Shown here in pieces: positions 42,426-50,271 of a stretch of 64,000 nt of DNA. The notes below the pieces were generated by a model, which had not been told where the DNA came from, did no database searches, and saw only the letters and a list, made by a program, of their open reading frames with translations. Numbering within the stretch: the first letter of the stretch is position 1; every line of letters begins with the position of its first letter. The translations under genes were made by a program, and so were the position numbers. The stretch is from Nonomuraea wenchangensis. Lineage in GTDB: Bacteria > Actinomycetota > Actinomycetes > Streptosporangiales > Streptosporangiaceae. The stretch lies in NCBI RefSeq assembly GCF_900111685.1, contig NZ_FOHX01000004.1:639304-703303 (forward strand), given 5' to 3'.

Positions 42426-42863
42426 TCAGACGGCGGCGAGCTCCCGAGGGCAGGCCGCGGCCTCTTCGTCCCAGTCGAGCGATTTGCGCAGGTGAACGGT
42501 GGTGCCACGGCCCGGCGTGACGCCGAACGAGATCTCGTCCACGACGGAGCGCATGATCAGCAGCCCGCGGCCGTTCTCGGTGTCGGGAGGGGGGAAGCCC
42601 GGCGGGATCGACGGCACGCCCGTGCCGCTGTCCGCCACCCGCACGTCGCACTGGCCGTAGCCGATCGACGCGGTCACCTCGTAGCGGTTGGCGGGCCCCC
42701 CGTGCCGAACCGCGTTTGAGCATGCCTCGGAGACGGCGAGCAGCATGTCGGCGATGCAGGTCTCGCTCACGTTGAGCGACCTCATGGCATCGCCGAGCAC
42801 TCGCCTGACCATCGGTATGCCGATCGCATCCCGAGGCAGTGCCAACGAGAACTCAATATCCAC
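42426..42863 (-). CDS. RsbW-like ATP-binding (serine kinase/anti-sigma type) protein
   Basis: 145 residues, GTG start, SD GGAGGAG. A GHKL ATPase of the HATPase_c_2 group: N-box LLAVSEACSNAVRHGG near 42-57, G1 ADSGTGVP and G2 ENGRGLLIMRSVVDE. The whole protein is the domain. Such proteins act as anti-sigma factors or as kinases of anti-anti-sigma factors in actinomycete development and stress control. No sigma factor or STAS partner is adjacent; the only sigma gene here is the ECF41 gene 35 kb away, which does not use such a partner. It lies between purS and purQ. Confidence 0.87.
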   Translation of the reverse strand: MDIEFSLALPRDAIGIPMVRRVLGDAMRSLNVSETCIADMLLAVSEACSNAVRHGGPANRYEVTASIGYGQCDVRVADSGTGVPSIPPGFPPPDTENGRGLLIMRSVVDEISFGVTPGRGTTVHLRKSLDWDEEAAACPRELAAV

Positions 42864-43030
42864 CGGACTCCTCCGGGCGCCAGAATGTCACCTGGAGTAG
42901 ATTTCCCTGTGAAAACGGGGCTAACCGCAAAATCACGCTGTTGTTATTCACTGTTGGTGACCCCGTGGCATTGTGGCACGTCAGAACCCGGCTTTAAGCG
43001 GCCACGAGGAAAACAGGACGCCAAATCTCC

Positions 43031-43279
43031 CTACTGCTCCTCGACCCGGACGGCGTAGTCCTCGATCACGGTGTTGGCCAGCAGGGTCTCGGCCATCTTG
43101 CGGACCTCGTCCAGCGCCGCCGCGTCGGCCGGGCCGTCCAGCTCGACCTCGAAGCGCTTGCCCTGGCGGACCGACGAGACGCCGGAGAAGCCGAGACGGG
43201 GCAGCGCCCGAGCGATCGCCTGGCCCTGCGGGTCGAGGATCTCGGGCTTCAGCATGACCTCGACGATGACGCGCGCCAC
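43031..43279 (-). CDS. purS: Phosphoribosylformylglycinamidine synthase subunit PurS
   Basis: 82 residues, GTG start with SD GGAGGAACA. The sequence VIVEVMLKPEILDPQGQAIARALPRLGFSGVSSVRQGKRFEVELDG is the PurS signature, and the C-terminus is TVIEDYAVRVEEQ. It is the small dimeric subunit that bridges PurL and PurQ and guides ammonia transfer. Separated from purQ by the RsbW-like gene and by a 167-base spacer (42864-43030) that probably holds a promoter for that gene. Its own promoter is in the divergent region shared with the E1alpha gene. Confidence 0.95.
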   Translation of the reverse strand: MARVIVEVMLKPEILDPQGQAIARALPRLGFSGVSSVRQGKRFEVELDGPADAAALDEVRKMAETLLANTVIEDYAVRVEEQ

Positions 43280-43415
43280 TGTTCCTCCTGCGTGCGACGG
43301 GGTTGGGAAAGCCAGCCTACCGGGGGCGTGTGGCCGACGGCACAACGGGAACGGGGGAGAGATGGGGCTTGCGCGGAGGGCTGTGACGTCTGCCACGATG
43401 TTCCCAAACGCGTAC

Positions 43416-43435
43416 GAACCACCACCAGTTGGTTC
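43416..43435. promoter_or_regulatory. Inverted repeat in the purS/E1alpha spacer
   Basis: GAACCA-N8-TGGTTC lies in the 225-base divergent region, 69 bases before the E1alpha GTG. The rest of the region shows a GTG-N8-CAC element at 43383-43396 and no gene. It is a candidate site for a regulator of the oxoacid dehydrogenase operon. Confidence 0.4.
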
Positions 43436-43504
43436 ATCGCCAAGAAGGCTGGCCCAAGGTGGCAACCCCGTCCGGACCAGCCCCGACGCACAGGAGAGTG
43501 GCAC

Positions 43505-44602
43505 GTGACACTCGACGCCTCTCGCGGTGCTCAACAAGAAGCACCTCCGGAGCTCGTCCAGCTGCTCACCCCCGAGGGGGAGCGGGTCGAGCACCCTGAC
43601 TACGACGTCGATCTCACCCCGGAAGAGGTCCGGTCGCTCTACCGCGACCTCGTGCTGGTCCGGCGCATCGACCTGGAGGCCGTGGCGCTGCAACGCCAGG
43701 GCGAGCTCGGCATCTGGGCCTCGCTGCTCGGCCAGGAGGCCGCCCAGATCGGCTCGGGCCGCGCGCTGACCGACAGCGACATGGCCTTCCCCACCTACCG
43801 CGAGCACGGCGTGGCGTGGTGCCGCGACGTCGACCCGGTCAAGCTGCTCGGGCTGTTCCGCGGCGTCAACCACGGCGGATGGGACCCCCAGGAGCACAAC
43901 TTCCACCTCTACACGATCGTCATCGGCAGCCAGACCCTGCACGCCGTCGGCTACGCGATGGGCATCCAGCGCGACGACGCGAGCGCCGCCACCATCGTCT
44001 ACTTCGGCGACGGCGCCACCTCACAGGGCGACGTGAACGAGTCCTTCATCTGGGCCAGCGTGTTCAACGCGCCGATCGTGTTCTTCTGCCAGAACAACCA
44101 GTGGGCCATCTCCGAGCCGCTGGAGAAGCAGACCCGCATCCCCCTCTACCGCCGCGCCTCCGGCTTCGGCTTCCCCGGGATCCGGGTCGACGGCAACGAC
44201 GTGTTCGCCTGCCTCGCCGTCACGCGCAAGGCCCTGGAGGCGGCGCGCACCGGGCAGGGGCCGACGCTCATCGAGGCGTTCACGTACCGGATGGGCGCCC
44301 ACACCACGACCGACGACCCGACCCGCTACCGGGTCGCCAGCGAGCTGGAGGCGTGGAAGCTGAAGGACCCCATCGAGAGGGTGAAGGCTTACCTGTTCAA
44401 GAACGAGCTGGCCGACCAGGAGTTCTTCGACTCCGTCGACGAGGAGGCGGCCCAGCTCGGCGCCGACCTGCGGCGGCGCTGCCTGGCGCTGCCCGACCCC
44501 CAGCCGCTCGACATCTTCGAGCACGTCTACCGCGAGCCCCACGCGCTGATCGACCAGGAGCGCGCCCAGTTCGCCGGGTATCTGGAGGGGTTCGAGAAGT
44601 GA
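43505..44602 (+). CDS. bkdA: 2-oxoacid dehydrogenase E1 component, alpha subunit
   Basis: 365 residues from the GTG at 43505. The thiamine-pyrophosphate motif begins GDGATSQGDVNES and ends FFCQNNQWA, as the family requires. IWASLLGQEAAQIGSGRAL, FPTYREHGVAW and YRMGAHTTTDDPTRYR (the phosphorylation-loop region) identify an E1alpha of the pyruvate or branched-chain type. The branched-chain assignment is favoured by HTTTDDPTRYR and by the nearby amino-acid dehydrogenase gene, but pyruvate cannot be excluded. It decarboxylates the 2-oxoacid. The stop overlaps the E1beta start (GTGA), so the two subunits are made together. Confidence 0.9.
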   Translation: MTLDASRGAQQEAPPELVQLLTPEGERVEHPDYDVDLTPEEVRSLYRDLVLVRRIDLEAVALQRQGELGIWASLLGQEAAQIGSGRALTDSDMAFPTYREHGVAWCRDVDPVKLLGLFRGVNHGGWDPQEHNFHLYTIVIGSQTLHAVGYAMGIQRDDASAATIVYFGDGATSQGDVNESFIWASVFNAPIVFFCQNNQWAISEPLEKQTRIPLYRRASGFGFPGIRVDGNDVFACLAVTRKALEAARTGQGPTLIEAFTYRMGAHTTTDDPTRYRVASELEAWKLKDPIERVKAYLFKNELADQEFFDSVDEEAAQLGADLRRRCLALPDPQPLDIFEHVYREPHALIDQERAQFAGYLEGFEK

Positions 44603-45579
44603 CGGTTCTGAGCTTGTCGAAAGCCCTGAACGAGGGCATGCGCAAGGCCATGGAGGACGACCCCAAGGTCCTCATCATGGGCGAGGACGTCGGCAAGCTG
44701 GGCGGCGTCTTCCGCGTCACCGACGGCCTGCAGAAGGACTTCGGCGAGGACCGCGTCATCGACACGCCGCTCGCCGAGTCCGGCATCATCGGCACCGCGA
44801 TCGGCCTGGCGCTGCGCGGCTACCGGCCGGTGTGCGAGATCCAGTTCGACGGCTTCGTCTTCCCGGCCGCCGACCAGATCATCACGCAGCTCGCCAAGAT
44901 GCCCATGCGGTCGCTGGGCGCGATCAAGCTGCCGGTCGTCGTACGCATCCCCTGCGGCGGCGGCATCGGTGCGGTCGAGCACCACAGCGAGTCCCCCGAG
45001 GCGTACTTCACCCACACCTCCGGGCTGCGCGTGGTCGCCTGCTCCAACCCGGCGGACGCGTACACGATGATCCAGCAGGCCATCCGCTGCGACGACCCGG
45101 TGGTGTTCTTCGAGCCCAAGCGCCGCTACTGGGAGAAGGGCGACATCGACACCTCCTCGTCCGACTGGTGGGCGCCGTTCGACGCGGCCAAGGTCGTACG
45201 GCGGGGCTCCGACGCCACGCTGCTGGCGTACGGGCCGATGGTGAAGACCTGCCTGGAGGCCGCGGCGGCGGCCGAGGAGGACGGCCGCTCCCTGGAGGTC
45301 GTGGACCTGCGCTCGCTCAACCCGCTGGACGAGGCGGTGATCATGGAGTCGGCGCGGCGCACCGGCCGGGTCGTGGTCGTCCACGAGGCGCCCGTCTACA
45401 ACGGCTTCGGCGCCGAGCTGGCCGCCCGCGTCACCGAGCAGTGCTTCTACCACTTGGAGGCCCCGGTCCTGCGGGTCGGCGGGTTCTCCACCCCCTACCC
45501 CCCGTCGAAGCTGGAGGAGCACTACCTGCCCGACCTGGACCGGGTGCTCGACGCCGTCGACCGGGCCTTCGGGTTCTGA
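44599..45579 (+). CDS. bkdB: 2-oxoacid dehydrogenase E1 component, beta subunit
   Basis: 326 residues. It starts LSLSKALNEGMRKAMEDDPKVLIMGEDVGKLGGVFRVTDGL, the usual beta-subunit N-terminus with the thiamine-contacting Glu in GEDVG. FDGFVFPAADQIITQLAKM, GGIGAVEHHSESPEAYF and VVFFEPKRRYW are all conserved. The C-terminal transketolase domain ends FSTPYPPSKLEEHYLPDLDRVLDAV. With the alpha subunit it forms the heterotetramer that transfers the acyl group to lipoyl-E2. Overlaps E1alpha by four bases; E2 follows after 11 bases. Confidence 0.93.
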   Translation: MTVLSLSKALNEGMRKAMEDDPKVLIMGEDVGKLGGVFRVTDGLQKDFGEDRVIDTPLAESGIIGTAIGLALRGYRPVCEIQFDGFVFPAADQIITQLAKMPMRSLGAIKLPVVVRIPCGGGIGAVEHHSESPEAYFTHTSGLRVVACSNPADAYTMIQQAIRCDDPVVFFEPKRRYWEKGDIDTSSSDWWAPFDAAKVVRRGSDATLLAYGPMVKTCLEAAAAAEEDGRSLEVVDLRSLNPLDEAVIMESARRTGRVVVVHEAPVYNGFGAELAARVTEQCFYHLEAPVLRVGGFSTPYPPSKLEEHYLPDLDRVLDAVDRAFGF

Positions 45580-45590
45580 GAGGGGGGTTC

Positions 45591-47060
45591 ATGCGACGCG
45601 AGTTCAGGCTCCCCGACGTCGGGGAGGGGCTGACCGAGGCCGAGATCGTCCGCTGGCACGTCCAGGCGGGCGACGAGGTCAAGGTCAACCAGATCGTGGT
45701 CGAGATCGAGACCGCGAAGTCGATCGTGGAGCTGCCGATCCCGTGGGACGGCGTGGTGTCCGGCCTGCTGGCCGACGAGGGCCGGACGGTGGAGGTGGGC
45801 CGGCCGATCATCGCCGTGGACACGGCGGAGGAGCCCGGCGAGACCCCCTCGCCCGCTGAGGCGGAGAGCCAGGCGAAGGCCCTGGTCGACGACCTGGTGC
45901 CCAAGCCCCCGGCCGAGGGCGCGGTCGAGCCCGGCGCCCACGGCAGCCCCGCCCCGAAGGAGGAGCGCCAGTCGGTGCTGGTCGGCTACGGCGTCAAGAC
46001 CGGCGCCACCAGACGCCGCCCCCGCAAACGCCCCGACACCACCACCGAAGGCCCACCCCCGGCAGCCCCTTCCGCAGGCGCTCCGGCCGCTGAGGAGCCA
46101 CCCACCACGATCCCGGCCGAGCCGGTGGCCAACCCGAAGCGCGTGGAGGTGGCGGCCGCACCCGTCCATGAGGCGCCCGGCCCGATCACGGTGCTGGCCA
46201 AGCCGCCGGTCCGCAAGCTGGCCAAGGACCTCGGCGTGGACCTCACCACGGTCACGGGCACCGGCCCGCAGGGCTCCATAACGCGGGACGACGTGCACGC
46301 CGCGGCGGCCGCCCAGGCCCCGGTTCCGGAGACGGCCCCGGCCCCGGCCGCCCCCGGGCAGCGGGAGGAGCGCGTCCCGATCAAGGGCGTGCGCAGGATG
46401 ATGGCCCAGGCCATGGTCGCCAGCGCCTACACCGCCCCGCACGTCACGGAGTTCCTCCAGATCGACGTGACCGGCACCATGGAGGCCGTCAGGCGGCTGC
46501 GCGCCCTGCCGGACTTCGCCGAGGTCAAGGTGAGCCCGCTGCTGCTGGTGGCCAAGGCCGTCCTGACGGCGGCCCGCCGGCATCCGATGGTCAACTCCTC
46601 CTGGGACGAGCAGGCCCAGGAGATCGTCGTCAAGCACTACGTCAACCTCGGGATCGCCGCCGCCACCCCCCGGGGCCTGGTGGTGCCCAACATCAAGGAC
46701 GCGCACACGCTCTCCCTGCCCGACCTGGCCCGGAGCCTCGCCGAGCTGACGGAGACGGCCCGCGCGGGACGTACGCAGCCGGCCGAGATGGCGGGCGGGA
46801 CGATCACGATCACCAACGTCGGCGTGTTCGGCGTGGACACCGGCACCCCCATCATCAACCCGGGCGAGGCCGCCATCCTCGCCTTCGGCCAGGTGCGGGA
46901 CCTGCCGTGGGTGGTGGACGGCGAGCTCGCCGTACGCAAGGTGACGACGTTGTCGCTGTCGTTCGACCACCGCATCGTGGACGGCGAGCTGGGCTCGCGT
47001 TTCCTGCGCGACGTCGGCGACATGCTGGAGGACCCGCTCCGCATCATGGCGTGGAGCTGA
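45591..47060 (+). CDS. bkdC: Dihydrolipoamide acyltransferase (E2)
   Basis: 489 residues, SD AGGGGGG. A single lipoyl domain spans 1-80, with the lipoylated Lys43 in IETAKSIVE. An Ala/Pro-rich linker carrying a basic patch (TRRRPRKRP) follows. The E1/E3-binding domain is at about 200-238 (AKPPVRKLAKDLGVDLTTVTGTGPQGSITRDDV), and the catalytic domain runs from about 260, ending in SFDHRIVDG near 460 with the active-site His. It carries the acyl group to CoA and forms the core of the complex. No E3 gene follows, so lpdA at 7074-8453 may serve it. Confidence 0.94.
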   Translation: MRREFRLPDVGEGLTEAEIVRWHVQAGDEVKVNQIVVEIETAKSIVELPIPWDGVVSGLLADEGRTVEVGRPIIAVDTAEEPGETPSPAEAESQAKALVDDLVPKPPAEGAVEPGAHGSPAPKEERQSVLVGYGVKTGATRRRPRKRPDTTTEGPPPAAPSAGAPAAEEPPTTIPAEPVANPKRVEVAAAPVHEAPGPITVLAKPPVRKLAKDLGVDLTTVTGTGPQGSITRDDVHAAAAAQAPVPETAPAPAAPGQREERVPIKGVRRMMAQAMVASAYTAPHVTEFLQIDVTGTMEAVRRLRALPDFAEVKVSPLLLVAKAVLTAARRHPMVNSSWDEQAQEIVVKHYVNLGIAAATPRGLVVPNIKDAHTLSLPDLARSLAELTETARAGRTQPAEMAGGTITITNVGVFGVDTGTPIINPGEAAILAFGQVRDLPWVVDGELAVRKVTTLSLSFDHRIVDGELGSRFLRDVGDMLEDPLRIMAWS

Positions 47061-47083
47061 AACAAGGGAGCTGAAGAACGGAT

Positions 47084-47114
47084 GATCGCCGGGAGGACCC
47101 CTCTCCCGGCGATC
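47084..47114 (+). terminator. Terminator after the oxoacid dehydrogenase operon
   Basis: Perfect 12-base stem GATCGCCGGGAG / CTCCCGGCGATC with a seven-base loop, 23 bases past the E2 stop. The remaining gap to 47268 has no gene. Confidence 0.75.
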
Positions 47115-47268
47115 GCCCGTACGAGGCAGGCCACACGGTTGCCTTCATGACGTCGGAGACGCCGCCCGCCGGTTCTGATACATCCTCCGCGTACTGTGGT
47201 TTCCCGCACCCTGGAACGGCCGTCCGCCTCATGGTGGCCGTACGCCGGCCGTTCCTAGTCTCTGGCGT

Positions 47269-47886
47269 ATGACGGAATGGCTGATCGACCTGATGGAAGT
47301 GCTCGGCGCGCCGGGAGCCGGGATCGCGATCGCGCTGGAGAACCTCTTCCCGCCCCTGCCCAGCGAGGTGATCCTGCCGCTGGCCGGCTTCACCGCCTCC
47401 CAGGGGGAGATGAACCTGGCCGCCGTGCTGCTGTGGACCACCGCCGGTTCGGTGATCGGGGCGCTGATGCTGTACGCGGTGGGCGCGATGCTCGGCCGGG
47501 AGCGCACGCTGGCCCTGGCCGCCCGGATCCCGTTGCTGAAGGTCTCCGACATCGCCAAGACGGAGGCGTGGTTCCTCAAGCACGGGCGCAAGACGGTGTT
47601 CTTCGGCCGGATGATCCCGATCTTCCGCAGCCTGATCTCCGTCCCCGCCGGGGTCGAGCGCATGCCGCTGGGCGTCTTCACGCTCCTGACCACGGCCGGC
47701 AGCCTGCTCTGGAACACCGTCTTCGTGCTGGCCGGGTGGATGCTGGGCGAGAACTGGGAGCTGGTGGAGACCTACGTCGGCGTGGGCACCAACGCGGTCA
47801 TCGCCGCGGTGGCGCTGGCGGTGCTGGTCTTCGTGGGCACGCGGCTGACCCAGCGGCGCAAGGGGCGGCATGCGGTCGGTGCTTAG
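47269..47886 (+). CDS. DedA-family membrane protein
   Basis: 205 residues with about five membrane or re-entrant segments. The two family motifs are intact: ALENLFPPLPSEVILPLAGF near the N-terminus and the basic FFGRMIPIFRSLISVPAG in the middle. DedA proteins are thought to flip or scramble lipids such as undecaprenyl phosphate or to depend on the proton gradient. The basic C-terminus (TQRRKGRH) is cytoplasmic. The final codons overlap the start of the histidine kinase gene, so all three genes to 49590 form one operon. Confidence 0.9.
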   Translation: MTEWLIDLMEVLGAPGAGIAIALENLFPPLPSEVILPLAGFTASQGEMNLAAVLLWTTAGSVIGALMLYAVGAMLGRERTLALAARIPLLKVSDIAKTEAWFLKHGRKTVFFGRMIPIFRSLISVPAGVERMPLGVFTLLTTAGSLLWNTVFVLAGWMLGENWELVETYVGVGTNAVIAAVALAVLVFVGTRLTQRRKGRHAVGA

Positions 47887-48955
47887 CGGGCCGAGGCTCG
47901 TCGGGGCGGTGGCGGCCGGCGCGGTCACCGCCCTCGTGGGGTTGCTGTTCGTCCTGGTGGCGGCGCCGTTCGCGGACCGTCCCGCCGTCCGGGCGGTGGC
48001 CGCCCGGCTGACCCGGCTCGAGCTGTGGCGGCTGCGCCTGGACCTCCCCGGCAGGAACGAGGAGGGCGAGCTGCGTTACCTCGCCGCCCGGACGCCGGTG
48101 GGGGTGCTGGGCGGCATCGTGGTGCTGCTGCTCGTGATCGGCCTCGGCGCGGCGGCCATGCTGGCGTGGTCGTGGGGGCGCGGGGAGGCGTTCGACGGCA
48201 TGCTGCCCACCGTGCCGCTGGTGGCCTACATGTCCCTGTCGGGCTGCGTGCTGCTGTTCCTGGACGTGTGCGGCCTGATGGGGGTGGAGGCGCTGGAGCG
48301 ACGGCTGGCCGTACGGTTCCTCGCCCCCGACCCGATGGAGGCGCTGCGGCGGCGGATCGACGAGTTGACCGTGAGCCGGGCGGGGGTGGTCGCGGCGGTC
48401 GACGCCGAACGGCGGCGCATCGAGCGCGACCTCCACGACGGGGTGCAGCAGCGGCTGGTGGCGCTGTCCATGCTCGCGGGACGCGCCCGACGGGGCCGCC
48501 CCGAGCTGCTGGAACAGCTGCACGAGCAGGCCCAGCAGGCGCTGGTGGAGCTGCGCGAGGTGGCCTGGCGGGTCTACCCGTCGGGGCTGGACGCGGACGG
48601 CCTGGCCGAAGCGCTGGCCGGGGTGGCCGAGCGGTCGCCGGTCGCGGTCAAGGTGACCTGCGAGCTGCCGGAGCGCCCCCCGGCGGCGGTGGAGGCCGCC
48701 GCCTACTTCGTGGCCAGCGAGGCGGTGACGAACGCGGCCAAGCACTCCAGCGCCACCCTGGTGACCATCGACGTACGCCGGCAGGCCACCATGGTCGTCG
48801 TACGAGTGGAGGACGACGGCGTGGGCGGGGCCGACGCCACTGGCGGCGGGCTGACCGGGCTGGCGCAGCGGGTGGCCGCGCTGGACGGCCGGTTCACCCT
48901 GACCAGCCCGCCCGGCGGGCCGACCGTGATCGAAGCGGAGTTGCCGTGCGCGTGA
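47870..48955 (+). CDS. Sensor histidine kinase (NarL-partner type, HisKA_3)
   Basis: 361 residues. The N-terminal part has membrane helices near residues 10-32, 77-100 and 115-140, with no large extracellular domain, so it may sense the membrane or a partner such as DedA. The dimerisation/phospho-acceptor motif is ERRRIERDLHDGVQQRLVAL with His near 190. The ATPase has SEAVTNAAKH, VEDDGVGGAD and GGGLTGLAQRV. The gene starts inside the DedA gene and overlaps the response regulator by ten bases; it is its cognate kinase. Confidence 0.92.
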   Translation: MRSVLSGPRLVGAVAAGAVTALVGLLFVLVAAPFADRPAVRAVAARLTRLELWRLRLDLPGRNEEGELRYLAARTPVGVLGGIVVLLLVIGLGAAAMLAWSWGRGEAFDGMLPTVPLVAYMSLSGCVLLFLDVCGLMGVEALERRLAVRFLAPDPMEALRRRIDELTVSRAGVVAAVDAERRRIERDLHDGVQQRLVALSMLAGRARRGRPELLEQLHEQAQQALVELREVAWRVYPSGLDADGLAEALAGVAERSPVAVKVTCELPERPPAAVEAAAYFVASEAVTNAAKHSSATLVTIDVRRQATMVVVRVEDDGVGGADATGGGLTGLAQRVAALDGRFTLTSPPGGPTVIEAELPCA

Positions 48956-49590
48956 TGCTGGCCGAGGACTCGGCCCTGCTGCGGGAGGGCCTGGTGCGGC
49001 TGCTGAAGGAGGAAGGTCACGAGGTGCCGGCCGCGGTGGGCGACGCCGACGCGCTGCTGCGGGCGGTGGCCGACGAGCGGCCCGACGCGGTGGTCGTGGA
49101 CGTACGGATGCCGCCCACCCACACCGACGAGGGCCTGCGCGCCGCCCTGGAGATCCGGCGGCGCTGGCCGGAGGTCAAGGTGCTGGTGCTGTCGCAGTAC
49201 GTCGCGAAGAAGTACGCCACCGAGCTGATGAGCGGCAGCATCGACGGCGTCGGCTACCTGCTGAAGGACCGCGTGGCCCAGGTGGGCGACTTCCTGGACG
49301 CGCTGGACCGGGTGGGCGCGGGCGGGACGGCGTTCGACCCGGAGGTGGTGCGCCAGTTGCTCGCGCGCACCAGCCACGCCGACCCGCTGGCCCGGCTCAC
49401 CGCCCGCGAGCGCGAGGTGCTGGAGCTGATGGCGCAGGGCCTCACCAACGCCTCCATCGCCCAGTCGCTGCACGTGTCGCAGAGCGCGGTGGAGAAGCAC
49501 GTCAACGCCCTGTTCGACAAACTCGCGCTGTCGCACACCACCGGCTACAGCCGCCGGGTCCTGGCGGTGCTGCGTTACCTCGGCTCCTGA
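48946..49590 (+). CDS. NarL/LuxR-type response regulator, partner of the preceding kinase
   Basis: 214 residues from the GTG at 48946 (a GTG at 48952 is next). Receiver: AEDS at 6-9, phospho-acceptor Asp52 in VVVDVRMPPTHTDEG, and Lys in GYLLKDRV. HTH: LTAREREVLELMAQGLTNASIAQSLHVSQSAVEKHVNALFDKL near 147-190. The MPPTHTDEGL motif is usual for the actinobacterial subgroup linked to such kinases. Targets are unknown; the DedA gene in the same operon may be part of a membrane-stress response. Confidence 0.92.
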   Translation: MRVMLAEDSALLREGLVRLLKEEGHEVPAAVGDADALLRAVADERPDAVVVDVRMPPTHTDEGLRAALEIRRRWPEVKVLVLSQYVAKKYATELMSGSIDGVGYLLKDRVAQVGDFLDALDRVGAGGTAFDPEVVRQLLARTSHADPLARLTAREREVLELMAQGLTNASIAQSLHVSQSAVEKHVNALFDKLALSHTTGYSRRVLAVLRYLGS

Positions 49591-49613
49591 GCCGGCGTCG
49601 GTAGGGTTCTCCC

Positions 49614-49907
49614 ATGATTCGCCACATCGTGCTGTTCACCTGGACCGACGACGCGACCGACGAGCAGAAGGCGACGGTGACCGCCGAGCTGCGCAAGCTG
49701 CCGGACGCCATCCCGGAGCTCCGCTCCTACACCGTCGGCCCCGACGCCGGCATCAACCAGGGCAACCACGCCTACGGGGTGGTCGCCGACTTCGACTCGG
49801 CGGACGACTATCTCGTCTACCGCGACCATCCGTTGCACCAGGCGGTCATCGCCGAGCACATCAAGCCGATCCTGGCCGCCCGCGCCGCCGTGCAGATCGA
49901 GGTCTAG
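49614..49907 (+). CDS. Dabb-family (stress-responsive A/B barrel) protein
   Basis: 97 residues. It starts MIRHIVLFTWTDDATDEQ, the Dabb signature, and ends with PLHQAVIAEHIKPILAARAAVQIEV. The fold is a dimeric ferredoxin-like barrel. Some relatives are induced by stress and a few are polyketide-type cyclases, but most have no known activity. It follows the response regulator by 23 bases and could belong to the same transcript. Confidence 0.88.
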   Translation: MIRHIVLFTWTDDATDEQKATVTAELRKLPDAIPELRSYTVGPDAGINQGNHAYGVVADFDSADDYLVYRDHPLHQAVIAEHIKPILAARAAVQIEV

Positions 49908-49910
49908 GGC

Positions 49911-50135
49911 CTAGATCTCCGGAGGGTTGTTCTCGCGGTGCATCAGGCGCCCGTCCGACGTGCGGCCCCGCCTCGGGGCCAGCACGATGCTCAGCACGAC
50001 GCCCACGCCGCCCACGATCATGAAGATCAGGCCGATGACGTCCATGTGGACGCTCTTGCCGAAGACGTCGGGCTCGATCGCGAACTTCAGGATGGCGCCG
50101 AGCGTGAGGAAGAAGATGCTGACCCCGACACCCAT
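49911..50135 (-). CDS. DUF6458-like small membrane protein
   Basis: 74 residues from the ATG at 50135 with SD GGGAGG; the frame is open upstream but lacks support. It begins MGVGVSIFFLTLGAILKFAIE, then has a second helix (VIGLIFMIVGGVGVVLSIVLA) and a basic/acidic tail. This is the pattern of the two-helix DUF6458 family of actinobacteria. The function is unknown. It is convergent with the Dabb gene. Confidence 0.85.
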   Translation of the reverse strand: MGVGVSIFFLTLGAILKFAIEPDVFGKSVHMDVIGLIFMIVGGVGVVLSIVLAPRRGRTSDGRLMHRENNPPEI

Positions 50136-50223
50136 GACGAGCCTCCCTGGTAAACGGCGGGTACGCCCACGGTCATACCCGGTCAACGACGATCACACCC
50201 TCCGCCGGGCCGGGCCGTGAACG

Positions 50224-50257
50224 ACGGAACGCCCGCACGTACGTGCGGGCGTTCCGT
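50224..50257. terminator. 34-base perfect palindrome, bidirectional terminator
   Basis: ACGGAACGCCCGCACGT followed directly by its reverse complement. It lies 14 bases past the acyl-CoA dehydrogenase stop. An uninterrupted 17-base arm is exceptionally long. Confidence 0.75.
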
Positions 50258-50271
50258 GCATACCGAGGGAA

